The position numbers and the translations under genes are program-made. Shown one piece after another: positions 1 to 12,357 of a stretch of DNA of 64,000 nucleotides. The stretch is taken from assembly GCA_012932295.1 (NCBI GenBank), contig JAAONU010000004.1:12276630-12340629 (forward strand), given 5' to 3'. The first letter of the stretch is position 1; each line of letters begins with the position of its first letter. The DNA is from Cyclina sinensis (lineage: Eukaryota > Mollusca > Bivalvia > Venerida > Veneridae). The notes below the pieces were generated by a model that did no database searches, was not told the DNA's origin, and saw nothing but the letters and a program-made list of their open reading frames with translations.

Positions 1-378
1 CTGCCGTTTTGATTTGATTACCGATGCTCTTTTCAGGACATTTTCCATTATTTCGGTTATTCTTAACTAAAACAGAAAACTAAATTTTTGAATGTTTTAT
101 TTATTGCAGGTTAATAGAGATTGATTATGATTTAAAATGTTTACAAAAAAAGACGTGAACTTCTGGAGTTGATATCGTGAATTGTAAATTGTCAAGTCAA
201 CACTTAGAATTCCATTTATATTTTGTTATGTAAAAAAGGAATGAAAGTTGTTATGTAGTTTCGGATATGTAATGCAAAATATTGATATGTTAAACGTCGT
301 GGTTTGATAAGTTAAAATAAACATAACAATATATTAAATGTTCATTCACTGATCGCCTTTTCAACTCTACAGATAAAA
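1..378 (-). other. 3' flank / presumed 3' UTR of the coiled-coil gene
   Basis: AT-rich stretch downstream of the stop codon of the minus-strand coiled-coil gene. Two overlapping minus-strand AATAAA hexamers lie at 96-105, about 280 bases past the stop, so most of this is probably 3' UTR. I see no other coding signal. Confidence 0.4.
96..105 (-). terminator. Candidate poly(A) signal of the coiled-coil gene
   Basis: TTTATT on the plus strand at 96-101 and again at 100-105 reads as AATAAA on the minus strand, in a plausible place for 3' end formation of the gene whose stop is at 379-381. AATAAA is frequent by chance in such AT-rich DNA, so this is only a candidate. Confidence 0.3.
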
Positions 379-2175
379 TCACCATTCTGAAGTCATAACT
401 TCCGGTGCATATGGCTGACTGTGTAATGACGACATTGATTCCAACGCTTGCGTTTTATTTTGCATCGGTTGAATATGGTTTGTATGCGTCTGTGTTACTT
501 GGTTATTGCTAGATATATTCCTCGAAACTGACGACACATGGCCGCCCCCAGGAAGAGACGTAATGAACACAGACAAAGGGTCTCCAACCGACGCATTTCC
601 GATGAACTCTGTATTTAAATCGACAACACGATCGGGATCATATGTGACTGAATTTATGAATTCAGCTTTAAAAACAGGATGATCGTCCCCTACTGGCATA
701 CCCTTTTCAAGCTGAAGTTGTTCTTTTACAAACTTTTTGTCCTCAGATATCGGTATGAGGGCTGCCTGAATGACTTTTTGCTCTTTCTTTGCTTTTTCAA
801 GTCTTTGCTCTATTTCTTCACACTTATCTTGCACATCGTTTGTTGTTTGTATGACGTCAGCTTTAACCTCAAGTTCAAAGTTCATGTCGGAATCAGCAAG
901 GTTAATACGAAACCCCAAAGTAGCTATTTGACGTTCCACAGCAAATCTTTGCAGTTTGTTTTTGTCATAAAACGCTTTCAGCTGTGTATATGTGCGCCTG
1001 TCATCACGTTGTACTGCAGCTGTGATTTTCTCACAAAGTTGCTCTCTTTCAGAATTCAGCACATGTAACTGTTCTTTTAGTAAACCTTTCCTTTTCTCCA
1101 TATCGTAAATACTTTCACTCAAGTTACTTGACCTGTTCTCTCTGTCTAGGAGATTGTTCAGCAAATTTGCTTTGGATTCTAGCTCGAGTTCTTTCAACTG
1201 GATTTCCTTTGAAAGAGAACACAGTTTTCTGTTCAAATCCTCCTCTAATTTGGTTAGTTTTTCCAGCTTGACATTGAGGTCTTTTGTCTTTTCATCATCT
1301 TTTTCTAGCCATCGCCTGGCTAACCAAGCCAATTTTTGGAACTTCAGAAGGATATCAGGCACGAAACGAATGATATTTTCATTTCCAAAGTTTGCAATTT
1401 TGAGATGAAATGCTGATCTGGAGCTATCCTGGCACATAAGTTGTTCGTCTAAAGAGTTCTCATTATCTAACAGGTGATCTGTTCTCTCCTTCAAATGGGA
1501 GAGTCTTTGTGCAAGCTTTTCTATTTCGGATGTGTCATATAGCTTCTTTATGTCACGAAATTCCCTCCCGAGTGCAATAAGCGCTTGTTTAGTAACAAGC
1601 TTCCTGCGAGCTTCTTGTGTTTCATGGAATCCAGATCTTGCGGAATGACTCACCGACAAGCGATCTCCTTCGGCTAATGTCGAAGTCAAACCACTTAGAC
1701 CACTATATCCGCTGTCAATACTACGAAATGATAACACACTAGGCGAGGACATGGCGGAGTCTGTAGTATTTTCACGGTCTGGAAGATCATACCCGACCAG
1801 ATAGAAATAACGAAACAACGGCGTGAAAATCCTTTCAACAAAATTATCACGAAGTCTGCGAAGGTAATCTAAATATTTGAAAAACCAAGTGAAGTAATTC
1901 ACAAGCTTTTCTTCTTCTGGTGTTGTTTTCACATGTCGATGACGTAATTTGCAACGAATCAGCTTCTTCAGATCGAGAAAGCACTGGCGAAGACTTGCAA
2001 GCGTTTTAACTTTTCTGGCATCAACAACGGTGCGTTTAGTAAGCGCTTGGAACATACTGTACAGCAAATCGACACTGAACTGGTCGAAGGAACGGTATAC
2101 TTTCTCTTCGAAGGAGCCGATCTGGTCATACAAGAACCGACTGCGATATTTCTCATCTGTCTGTAAAAGCCGCAT
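379..2175 (-). CDS. Coding exon 3 (terminal) of the coiled-coil gene
   Basis: Open for 598 codons and preceded directly by TTTTGTCTTTAG, so the ATG at 2175-2173 is the first codon of the exon, not necessarily the initiator. Reading on into the upstream 58-nt exon keeps the frame open, which argues that this Met is internal (residue 32). Carries the helical N-terminal region, Ser-rich linker, the whole coiled coil and the tail. Confidence 0.85.
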   Translation of the reverse strand: MRLLQTDEKYRSRFLYDQIGSFEEKVYRSFDQFSVDLLYSMFQALTKRTVVDARKVKTLASLRQCFLDLKKLIRCKLRHRHVKTTPEEEKLVNYFTWFFKYLDYLRRLRDNFVERIFTPLFRYFYLVGYDLPDRENTTDSAMSSPSVLSFRSIDSGYSGLSGLTSTLAEGDRLSVSHSARSGFHETQEARRKLVTKQALIALGREFRDIKKLYDTSEIEKLAQRLSHLKERTDHLLDNENSLDEQLMCQDSSRSAFHLKIANFGNENIIRFVPDILLKFQKLAWLARRWLEKDDEKTKDLNVKLEKLTKLEEDLNRKLCSLSKEIQLKELELESKANLLNNLLDRENRSSNLSESIYDMEKRKGLLKEQLHVLNSEREQLCEKITAAVQRDDRRTYTQLKAFYDKNKLQRFAVERQIATLGFRINLADSDMNFELEVKADVIQTTNDVQDKCEEIEQRLEKAKKEQKVIQAALIPISEDKKFVKEQLQLEKGMPVGDDHPVFKAEFINSVTYDPDRVVDLNTEFIGNASVGDPLSVFITSLPGGGHVSSVSRNISSNNQVTQTHTNHIQPMQNKTQALESMSSLHSQPYAPEVMTSEW

Positions 2176-5100
2176 CTAAAGACAAAACAAAATTGATAAG
2201 ATTATCATTACGTCATTAATTTTAATGACTTATTGGGTTTTATAATATTGCTATTCATTGGTTATATGAACTTAGCTAATGAAACTCATAGAGTTTTTGT
2301 ATCACGATTTGTAACTGCATTTTGAATGCAAAAGAATTCTTCTTCAGTTAAGTTCTATTTTCAGCAATTTTAGCAATTTATTTCAGAATGAACTGAGCTT
2401 TTGTGTATTGTTTAAACAGTTTATAAGAATAATTGTCTTTAAATTGAATATGCTAAGTCCACAGATTTGTATCTAAGAATAAAGCGATATAATTTTGCTG
2501 ACGTCATCTCTTGTTTGTTATCTTACTGTAAATCTCAGATGAGATAATTGCTTTACCACCCTAAACTTTGTACGAACTAATTTCTGGAAAAGTTCCCATA
2601 AAATAACAACATTTACACGATAATAAACTTATTCTTAATTTGGCAATTTAATTGCCGATGGATTAATGTTCTTTGCATAGACCCATAAATAAACAGAGTT
2701 CAACTGAACCCCCTTCGAATAGAAAACATTGAAATTTGAAATAGATTTACCCGCCCCTTTATGTTTTATATTTATTCATCATTTAAATATTATTATACAG
2801 GTTCTAAAAAGCGTAATAAGGCTGTCGGCATTTGTGAGATCTTTAATCCGATGATATAATTAAAACCATTTACTCAGTATAATACTGATTTCCTTGTATT
2901 AACCTACTGATTCTTTCCCCTAAATAATGCTTACATAGGTTATATGAAATGCTATACATTACAAATAATGAATAGAATAAAAGAACGGCATTGCAAAACA
3001 ACTTAATATTTACCATTAATTGTAAAGTGGAGGAGAGTATATTGGAGTCATATTCCGCGAAAGTTAAACTTACCGGCTATTCTTCAATAAAAGTCTTTGT
3101 ATGAGTGTTCAGTTACTTAAACAGTACTAATTAAGTCAAATGAGCGTTACAAAGCATTTATTCTTAAGATTTTTACTGCAATTGATGCAGTTGCCAGTTT
3201 GATATGTTCGCAGTTCCTGTTTAAAACCTGATAAATCTGTACACGCTGCTAGTCCGCTATTTTATCATAGCGTAATATCTCTACCATTTCCCTGAATTAT
3301 CTAATCTAAAAGCCAAATCTCTGCATTAAATGGGACACAAGTTGAAAAAAAACCATTTTGATCTCTACCATTTCCCTGAATTATCTAATCTAAAAGCCAA
3401 ATCTCTGCATAAAATGGGACACAAGTTGAAAAGAAACCATTTTGATAAACGAAGTTACTGTTTGACCAAAAACTGCTGTGGTATTTTACTGTGTTTGAAA
3501 GCTAAAACGTACGAAAGACACGTGGTGACATTTCAACTTCAATATTTCACGATTTTTACTTCAAAATAACATGATTTTCCCCTTCATATTTAAAACCTTT
3601 TTTATTTTCAAAAATTCACGATTTCGCGATTGCACGATTTGATCCTGAATTTTCACAATTTCTCGACTTCTCGATTTCATCCTAAAATTTTAATATTTGA
3701 TGATTTAACGATTTTACAATTTTTCCTAAAATTTCATAGTTTTTGCGATTTCATACTTTCTCGATTTCACGATTATAAGATTTTATCATTAAAAATTTCA
3801 CGATTTCGAGATTTTGGGATTTCACGACTTTTTCTTGTAATTTCATAACTTCGCGATTTAATAATTACGCAATTTCCCGATTTTATCATAAAAATCATGA
3901 TTTCAACTTCATAATTTCACAAAAATATCGAATAAAATCAAGAAATCGCAAAATTATGGAATCCTGAAATGATTGCTGAAGTCGTGACTTGGCGAAATCA
4001 TGTAATTTCCCTAAAATCTCGCGAAAATCGTAAATTCCTGAAAAAGCCAAATTTTGAAATAATGAGCTGTGAAATTGTGTTATCATAAATTCTAACACTA
4101 TCTGCAATTCGCCGACAATAAACAAAGAAGGAATTGAGCGTGATATATCATAGGCAGTATAGCACGCTGAACACCAGCGCGCGCCCGCTGACGTCACTGC
4201 GAACGTTACTGTTAAATAGTGCACATACTTGCGCCCCTTATAAATATACCTTCGTGTTAGAATGGAAATAGATTTTAACATTTTCGTGATCTACCGTCGT
4301 ATATATCACGGTTTCTCGTTCATATGCGTAGTTATTTAATCACTCAGGCCTACGGCCTTTGTGATTAAATTACTACGCATCTGAACTCGACACCGTGATA
4401 TATCAGACGGTATATCACTCAAACTTAAAATCTATTTCCTAAATATTAAAGTTGAAGTGTCACCACGGGTCTTTCGTGAAAACGCAAGCTCATTTGACAG
4501 TAGATTAAAGAATATATTTGGACACAAGTATACTAAAACATTTAGACATTCACAAAACGTGTTATCTTCAAGACTTTGTAAGACTGTAACGGCGAGGATT
4601 CTACAATGATCATCGTTTGATGAAAATTAAATTTTCCTTTTAACAAAATGAAACTGATCAGGCGCTACCAATGAATAACAAAAAAAAACATTAACTGGCA
4701 CTAGTACTTGTATACGAATAAATCAATCGATTAACAGGGCTAGCAGATTAATTCTGATTGTCACAAAATAAGAAAAAATAATTCATTTCGTTCAGTTCGA
4801 AATATATTTCTACAAGCAAAATATAGTTACTTCAGAATTCTTGAAAATCAAAAATTTAGTTGAATTTAGTACTTGAATTACATGTGATAAAGTGACTATA
4901 ACATTATTTCACTGACCTGTAGAAGTTCCCCTTGGGCATGGCTTGATGTACTGTTTGTTCCAAACGTGACGTCACTGAAAGAAAATGTATCCATGTTATT
5001 TTAAATAGTGAATCATAAGATACGTGTTTTACCTAGTGTTGAAATTAAACTGAAAACTGGCTGAAAAGTGTTTGAAAAATGCTGAGCTAATCTATACAAA

Positions 5101-8100
5101 TCCACTAGTTCACTAAATGATTTGTATACAAAGAGTCATTGTGAAATCCTGTTTGTTTTCATCTGTTCCATCGCACTTACCTAGATCTAATTATTGATTT
5201 AACATTTGAAAACTGTGCAAATTATGTTTTTCCGTTTCAGATTTCCATGAACAAAGAGAAATGGAAAAGGACTTTAATGGACGCAAAATAATCCATAATC
5301 TCTGATAATGGTTCAGCAAAAAATGGATCCTGAGCACCAACAATGCAACTGGGGTTAGATTCTTTTTCAGGCTTGTTATATGTTTTCGTGAGTTTGATTA
5401 GAACTGCATTTTATTTGGATTTGAAAATGTGAAAATGGAAGCCTCGCCTTCTGCATTGACAATGAAGTGCATGGCGGAAATGAAAATTTACAAATTCACA
5501 AAAACGTTTTACAAGTTTCAAATTTAAAGCACTTCGAATTAATGCATCCAGTTTTGTTTGCAGATACAGGGTATAATTTCTTATTCCGGCCCAGCGGTTA
5601 CATTTCCAAAAGTGAAACATCCCCCAGAGTGACATACAGACAAACAAAACATCCCCCAGAGTGGCATACAGACAAACAAAACATCCCCCAGAGTGGCATA
5701 CAGGCAAACAATATAACCATTATACTGTCTGTTGAGCGGCTAACACAAACAAAGGTGGGTGACGTAGTGCAATCGAAATTCTTGAAATGCTTTAAAGCGT
5801 TATAAGCGTTACTTAAACAAGGACGAACCTTAACTAAGACCGCACTGTTTGTTCCTCATCTTGTGTAAAATCGAGCAAAGAAGTTATACCACATTTTTCT
5901 ATGGATACATCGTCCGTAACCCACAGTACGCATTCCGCACAACTTCATTAAGTACCGTGGGGAAACTGACTGCCGATTCCTCGTTTTCATGAATATTAAT
6001 GAGTAATGGCAAGGAAGAATCCGTCCAATAATATTTCGTATTACAAATAAATACTCTTTTATTAAGTTTGGAGAGTTCATTAACGCCATACAAGGGTTTT
6101 TGTTACTTTAAATAGAGGCATTTCCCAGAATTTAAACATTAACACAACAGTGCTTTGTTTAAAAATGTAACAAATGATTTCATTGGCTGAAGTTGCGAAA
6201 AGAAATATTTCAGAAACCAATGAAAGAACGTTATTTTTTATTAATTTGCATGAAATTTTCGCAACCAATAGTCCTACAGTCGATAAATAGAGTGAAACGG
6301 AGTAGATAGAACGTTGGTTTCCGAGAATGCTATGGATAATTTTTATTACTTAGCAAAATCAAACTCTTAAAGTCCTGAAATGTTACCCCAAAATATTTAA
6401 TCAGCGCTTGTCATATTGACAGGAATTTCCCAAATTCTAATATCGTAATAAAGAATAGCTTTTTGAACTTCGTCACGTCAAAATCTTCAATGACAAAGCT
6501 AAACTGGCTGAGAGCTTCCTCTATTATTCCTTTGATCATTCTTGTCACCTGTGATATATCAACTCTCTATACTATTGAATGATATTGATCGCTTTTAAAG
6601 GAATACCAGTAAACAGAATACATGCGTATCCTTTTACAAGCTTGTCAATTTCATCAAGATAAAGATATTTGCCGATAAGTTTTCGTCAATATTTTCATAT
6701 CATATTAATACATTATATGTATAAAATCGTAGAAATATTGAATAAGATTACAGCATGATATATCAAAAATGGCATTATGTGAGCATTTACCGTTGACAAA
6801 AATAATATCAAAAGAGGCATATATCTCCTGACAACAAATGTTCAAAGGTGAAGCGATGCTGTAATATGAACTGGTTTTATCCAGTCCAAGGAAAAGTAAA
6901 CGTGTACAATTCAAATAGTTTGAAATCATAAATACAAATGTTTTAAGTATTTTGACATTGCAGACGGAACCAATATAGGATGCATATCAAAAACATATCT
7001 TAAGTGAAGTCGTGTATAGGTGTTTTTTTGTTGTTGTTGTTTTTTCTTTAAAATTGACTGAGAACTATTTTCACTCGCGTAGCATATACATGTACCTTGC
7101 TTTTACACTACTCCAATGCATGTTATTGTCAGTTTTGAAAGAATTTAATCGGGTATATAAACAAATTGTGTCATTTATGCATTTTGAGGTAAAAATGAAA
7201 TAAGCAGAAAGGGAAATAATTCAAAGCTTATAAGATTTCACTTAATTTCCATTAATGGTTTATACTACTTTTTTTATATAATACACCATTTGATGCATAA
7301 TTACAAAGTACACTCACTGAAATCAATTAAAAAACAACCGGAATCTCAGAATACAATCTAAATACAAAGTACCTTTTTCCATGATTTCAAATTGTTTGGT
7401 CCTTTTACAGTCAGATTTTTTGTGAGTGTGTGCGTGCGTGCGTGTGTTTATTATGCACGTTATTATCATTTAGGATTCTTAGGTTTCTCTGAGGAATCAA
7501 GCCAGTACAAAACACAGTAAGAAGAAATAAAACTTTTCATTATTATTAATGTTATAACGACAACATGCTGTGAAGAAATCGCAAGAGCGTGTTATATAAC
7601 CAGTGAAAAGGTACAAACCTGCTGACCACAATATGAGGAAGAAATCCACTTCCCTTGTACTTCATTATTTCTCTGTTGTGTCCATTCAGTTATTTTCACT
7701 ATAATCCTATATGTTTTAATTCCTAATGATTTCAAATTGGCAATTATCTTTAAATGAATATCTCTGCTCTGCTATTTTGCAAATACTGTCTAATATTGCA
7801 GTTGTCACTTTTAGCTATACACTGAATTCTAAGCTCACTGTCCCAACCTGTTTATAAGAATATTTGACCTAAACATTCTTAAATGAAGAAGAGGGTGTGG
7901 GTATTCTTTTTCACAAAAGCTATTTAGGGGTTTATATATGCTATTAGACTGAGTATATGAATTTTAAATAGTACATGTACCCTTTGACCCAAGAATAGTC
8001 TGTATTTTGTGCGACAACATGTCTATAGTCCGTACTGTGTCTTTTTCGATCGACAAATTCAACGTCATTTGTGTGTGATTTTATTATTATTTTTTCTATT

Positions 8101-11100
8101 TTTGAAGTCTGGGTGTAGACTGGTTGTATTTGTAATTCTTTAAAGAAGCGCTTACAACCAGTCTTCACTAGGACACCAAGAAGTTCAAAACGAAAAGACG
8201 ATAGAAGTCTTTCTGCTACTTGATAAGAAAGCTTGCTTTCATCCAACATTATATATATTATTCTATTTACAAATGTTGCATGGAAAATGAGGAGCTTTTC
8301 AGAAAAGACAAAAGCTAAAATTAAAAGTTCTATTTAATCAGTCGAGGGCTTACGCAATATTTTTCAAAAGATAGAAAATAGATTAGATATTTTATTTCTA
8401 AACTGTTCATTAGTTCAGAAATTGTTTCAATCTATTTTCAAGTAACTACCTTTTAGCACATATACTACCCATTATTTTGATTTTAAAAATATGTGTTACA
8501 AGATATGCCTAGTTTACTATAGATACAATTTTATGTACTTTTGAATTGTGAATTCACAAACATGTTTATGAACTTTTAAACTGCATAAATTGTATCTTAC
8601 AGTAGTATTTTAGATCTATACCATCCTGTATTAATTCTACATGATTTGATTCGAATAGCTGTTCTCCTCAATTAATGATTTATCCGATCTCCTATTGAGG
8701 TAAACATACTTAAATTTTCACAACAATGTTTTGTGCGTCAGGATTTTAGATTTACGATTTAACATTATTTAAAATAAATGTCCATTTCTTTTATACCAAC
8801 TGTCGGCTCTTAATTCAACACAATTTATTAGAAAAATCCTAGTTTTATTCACGTCAAAATACATGTTTGTCAACAAAGTGTTTACTCTATACATAAAGAT
8901 TAATATGTTTAAATCAAGTAAAATATTATCTTGAGTTAACAAATAGATAAGAACTAAACTGGAATTTGATACCATTCTTTTGTAGCTGATGGTTTAAAGT
9001 TTCTGAAGAATGCCATTATTCTTTTAAGTCAATATATAATTTTGATCATAGATGTGAAAATTTTATATTCAAAGTTTGAGCTGATTTAATAGGAAAATAT
9101 TAGATATATTTTCGTGAGAACGAGGTCGAAAATGAGCAGCAAGATTCTTTTCTATTAATTTAAGTGATCAACTTGATAAATATTAAATCTTAAATAAGAC
9201 ATTCGCTCAAACAATTATTTCAGAAAGGATCACATAAAGTACTAACACTCCAATGTATATGATTGCAGTCAATGTGACGCCGGCGGGTCAATTCCGAATG
9301 CTCTTTGGCCATGTTCTATTATTGTTCACAGTTTATATATATGTACATTTAAACTAACTAACTTACTTACTTACTTACTATTAAATAAGATAATAAATAA
9401 AGTTCCATTTATCGGACGGAAATATCTCGACATTATGAACATCTCCTCTTGCTAGTGGAGTTTCAAATAAAAAGCGATTGGTTCCTTAAAAATAGCTTGG
9501 AAACTACTCTATGTTATAATCAAAGGGCCATAACTTTGTCAAAAAATCACAGATAATATGCACTTCTCCTCTTGCTTATGAAACTTTACACAAAGTTTGG
9601 CTGAAATAAAGCGACTGGTTCCTTAGAACAAGTCCGGTAATGAAATTGCTGTATTTTTAACTCAAAGGGACATGATAATGAAAAATTATCAGACCAGAAC
9701 ATCCGAACAGTACACATAACTCCTGATGTTTCTAAAGTTTTATACAAGTTGCGTCGAATTCAACCATTTGGTTCCTGAGAAATTGACCGGAAACAAAACT
9801 GCTCTCTTAACGATGAACTGGCCATAACCAGGCGAAAACACAACCCAACGGAACATTCGGAGAATATGCAAATCTCCTGTTGCTAGTGAAACCTCAAACA
9901 AGGTTGGTTTGCATTCAAGCCAGTAGTTCCCGAGGAATAGCCTGGAAATTGCGGAAGGCTGGACGGTTAGCCGGATGAACAGCCGGACGAAGGGATCGAC
10001 AGGCGGCTATATCTCACCCTCTTCCGACCCTTCCGGTGATATTCAGATGTTTTATTTACAACTGCCTATACGTTTCCTGTCTTGCCAGCATAATTTTATT
10101 GAAGCAATTTATTCTTCAAAAATTCTAAAAGTTGACAGACACACACCAGTTCTTGCACTAACAGAAATATGAAAACGACGCTATGGACTCTGTCAACTTT
10201 CGTATAGCAAAACTCGTATGTTAATCAATTACGCTAATTAAGGAGTAACGTCCGAAACCTAAGTCGGGCAACGTTACTACGCATGAACCTTGATGACATA
10301 AATAAGCACTAAAATGACATGGAACATACTGAAAATATTTAACACCAGCCCATGCGTTTGTATCTCTAATTATGTCAATTAATTAACCTGCAAAAATATG
10401 TGTAAGGTTGAAAAACAGAACAACAGACACGACAATTTATAATGTACGTGCCCCACAGATGTTTAACGTTAATTGCACCAATTAAGGTTCGTGTGATGTT
10501 GTGACGTTGTCAATGATTTAAGAAAGCATAGTATAGTCGAGGGAAAATGCCTTGAGGTACAGTACGCATATTTCATCGTCGGGAAGTTGTAACATTACCC
10601 AAGTGTGTGAAACCTGACGGTAACCTTATAACACAGACAGACCAACCAAGCAGTATAAAGATGTTTATTGTCTAGAAACTAAGACAACAAAAATAGAAAC
10701 TTTACAAAATGGTATTTTTAATGAAACTGTTACAGTCAAACCTGTGTTAGCAGCCACCTTCGAATAAAGGCCACATGTGAATAAAGGCCAGACTTTGAGA
10801 AACCGGAATTGATTTATTAGTGCAAATGTACCTCTGAACAAAGGTCATTTTGGACAAAGGCCAGTTTTTGTTTCTCCCTTGGGTGGCCTTTGTTCACAGG
10901 CTTGACTGTATATTAAAGCAGAGGTGTCTTAATTATTTTCAGTCTTTAAGAACAGATTTTTTATGTTTTTAATTAGAGCTCTGAACTTCACATTAATTCT
11001 AGAGAATCAGTCAGTCTAGAAATCATAATTACTATTTCAAAAGTCTGTGCCTATAATGTGCTTATAATGAACTCGAAAAAAATCAACTATGGAAAAGTAA

Positions 11101-12318
11101 GGTCAGGATTTCTGAAAACTGCACATCGTTTAAAGTTTCAGTTACCAAGAGACAAATATTTACCATTTACCAAGAGACAAATATTTCCAAAGAGACAAAA
11201 ATATTCACCAAGTATAAAACGCGTATTTACGTATGAATGATAATTTGTTGCATAAAGCTGTGGAAAAAATGGTCCCAACCTCAATTAAGTTGTAACAGAA
11301 AGTACAGTTTTTTATGTACTTTTTAGGAATGAGGAATCTAATGTTAAAGATAATTTGACAAGAGAACGATAAAAGAAAACAAGAATATGTTTGCTCCAGG
11401 TAAATAGATGACATTTTGATTTCTTTTGCGACAAGGAATTTATAGGAAAAGAATTCGTCAAATATTTTTTTTTTAAAAATCGTTACTTACACTGGGAAAG
11501 AAGTCATGCTGTAAAAAACAGTCTGAAGTCATGAAGAATTTTCTTGCAATCCTAGTTTGATTTCTTGAAAAAAAAGTATGCTTGTCTTATATTAAGTTCT
11601 TGTGGCATATAAGGCGCTTGTGGCATATTAGGCGCTTGTGGTATATAAGATGCTTGTGGCATATTAGGTGCTTGTGGCATATTAGGCGCTTGTGGTATAT
11701 AAGATGCTTGTGGCATATAAGGCGCTTGTAGCATATTAGGCGCTTGTGGTATATAAGGCGCTTGTGGCATATTAGGCGCTTGTGGTATATTAGGCGCTTG
11801 TGGTATATAAGGCGCTTGTGGCATATTAGGCGCTTATGGCATATAAGATGCTTGTGGCATATTAAGTGCTTGTGGCATATTAGGCGCTTGGGGTATATAA
11901 GATGCTTGTGGCATATTAGGTGCTTGTGGCATATTAGGCGCTTGTGGTATATAAGATGCTTGTGGCATATTAGGCGCTTGTGGCATATAAGATGCTTGTG
12001 GCATATTAGGCGCTTGTGGCGTATTTGGTGCTTGTGGCATATTTGACGCTTGTGGCAGAGGCTGTAATTGTTTTCCGTTGTTGTAAAATATCTTCAACAA
12101 TTTATAAATGCATAAATTTAATAAATGGACATGTAAAATAATTTTTTATAAAGTTCGATTAAACCGTGCACTTCTTTTCTAGAAATCTAATGGCAAATGA
12201 TAATTTCAAAACATTCTAAACTCTTTCACAAATTGAAATAAAAGCGGCACCATTAAGCAGTAGTCTCTATTTGATGCCCAGAATATATCAGAAATAGATA
12301 TTTTAACAAAAAAGAACC

Positions 12319-12357
<39 letters not shown>

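Larger units (their letters stand above)
2176..4916 (-). other. Intron 2 of the coiled-coil gene
   Basis: 2.7 kb between exons 2 and 3. Holds an 84-bp tandem duplication (3277-3444), a degenerate CACGATTT-rich tract (3540-4086) and one hairpin-plus-body element (4087-4439). The remainder, 2176-3276 and 4440-4916, is AT-rich with nothing recognised. Confidence 0.7.

Noticed and set aside
5178..5330. Strong minus-strand donor (CTAG/GTAAGTG near 5173) suggesting an extra exon in the coiled-coil gene
   Set aside because: The candidate exon behind it meets a stop in the required phase and is not needed, since exons 1 and 2 already join in phase.
11744..12046. Plus-strand WHIRRL-repeat open frame
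   Set aside because: Shadow of the 18-bp array; any 18-bp unit without a stop gives this on both strands.
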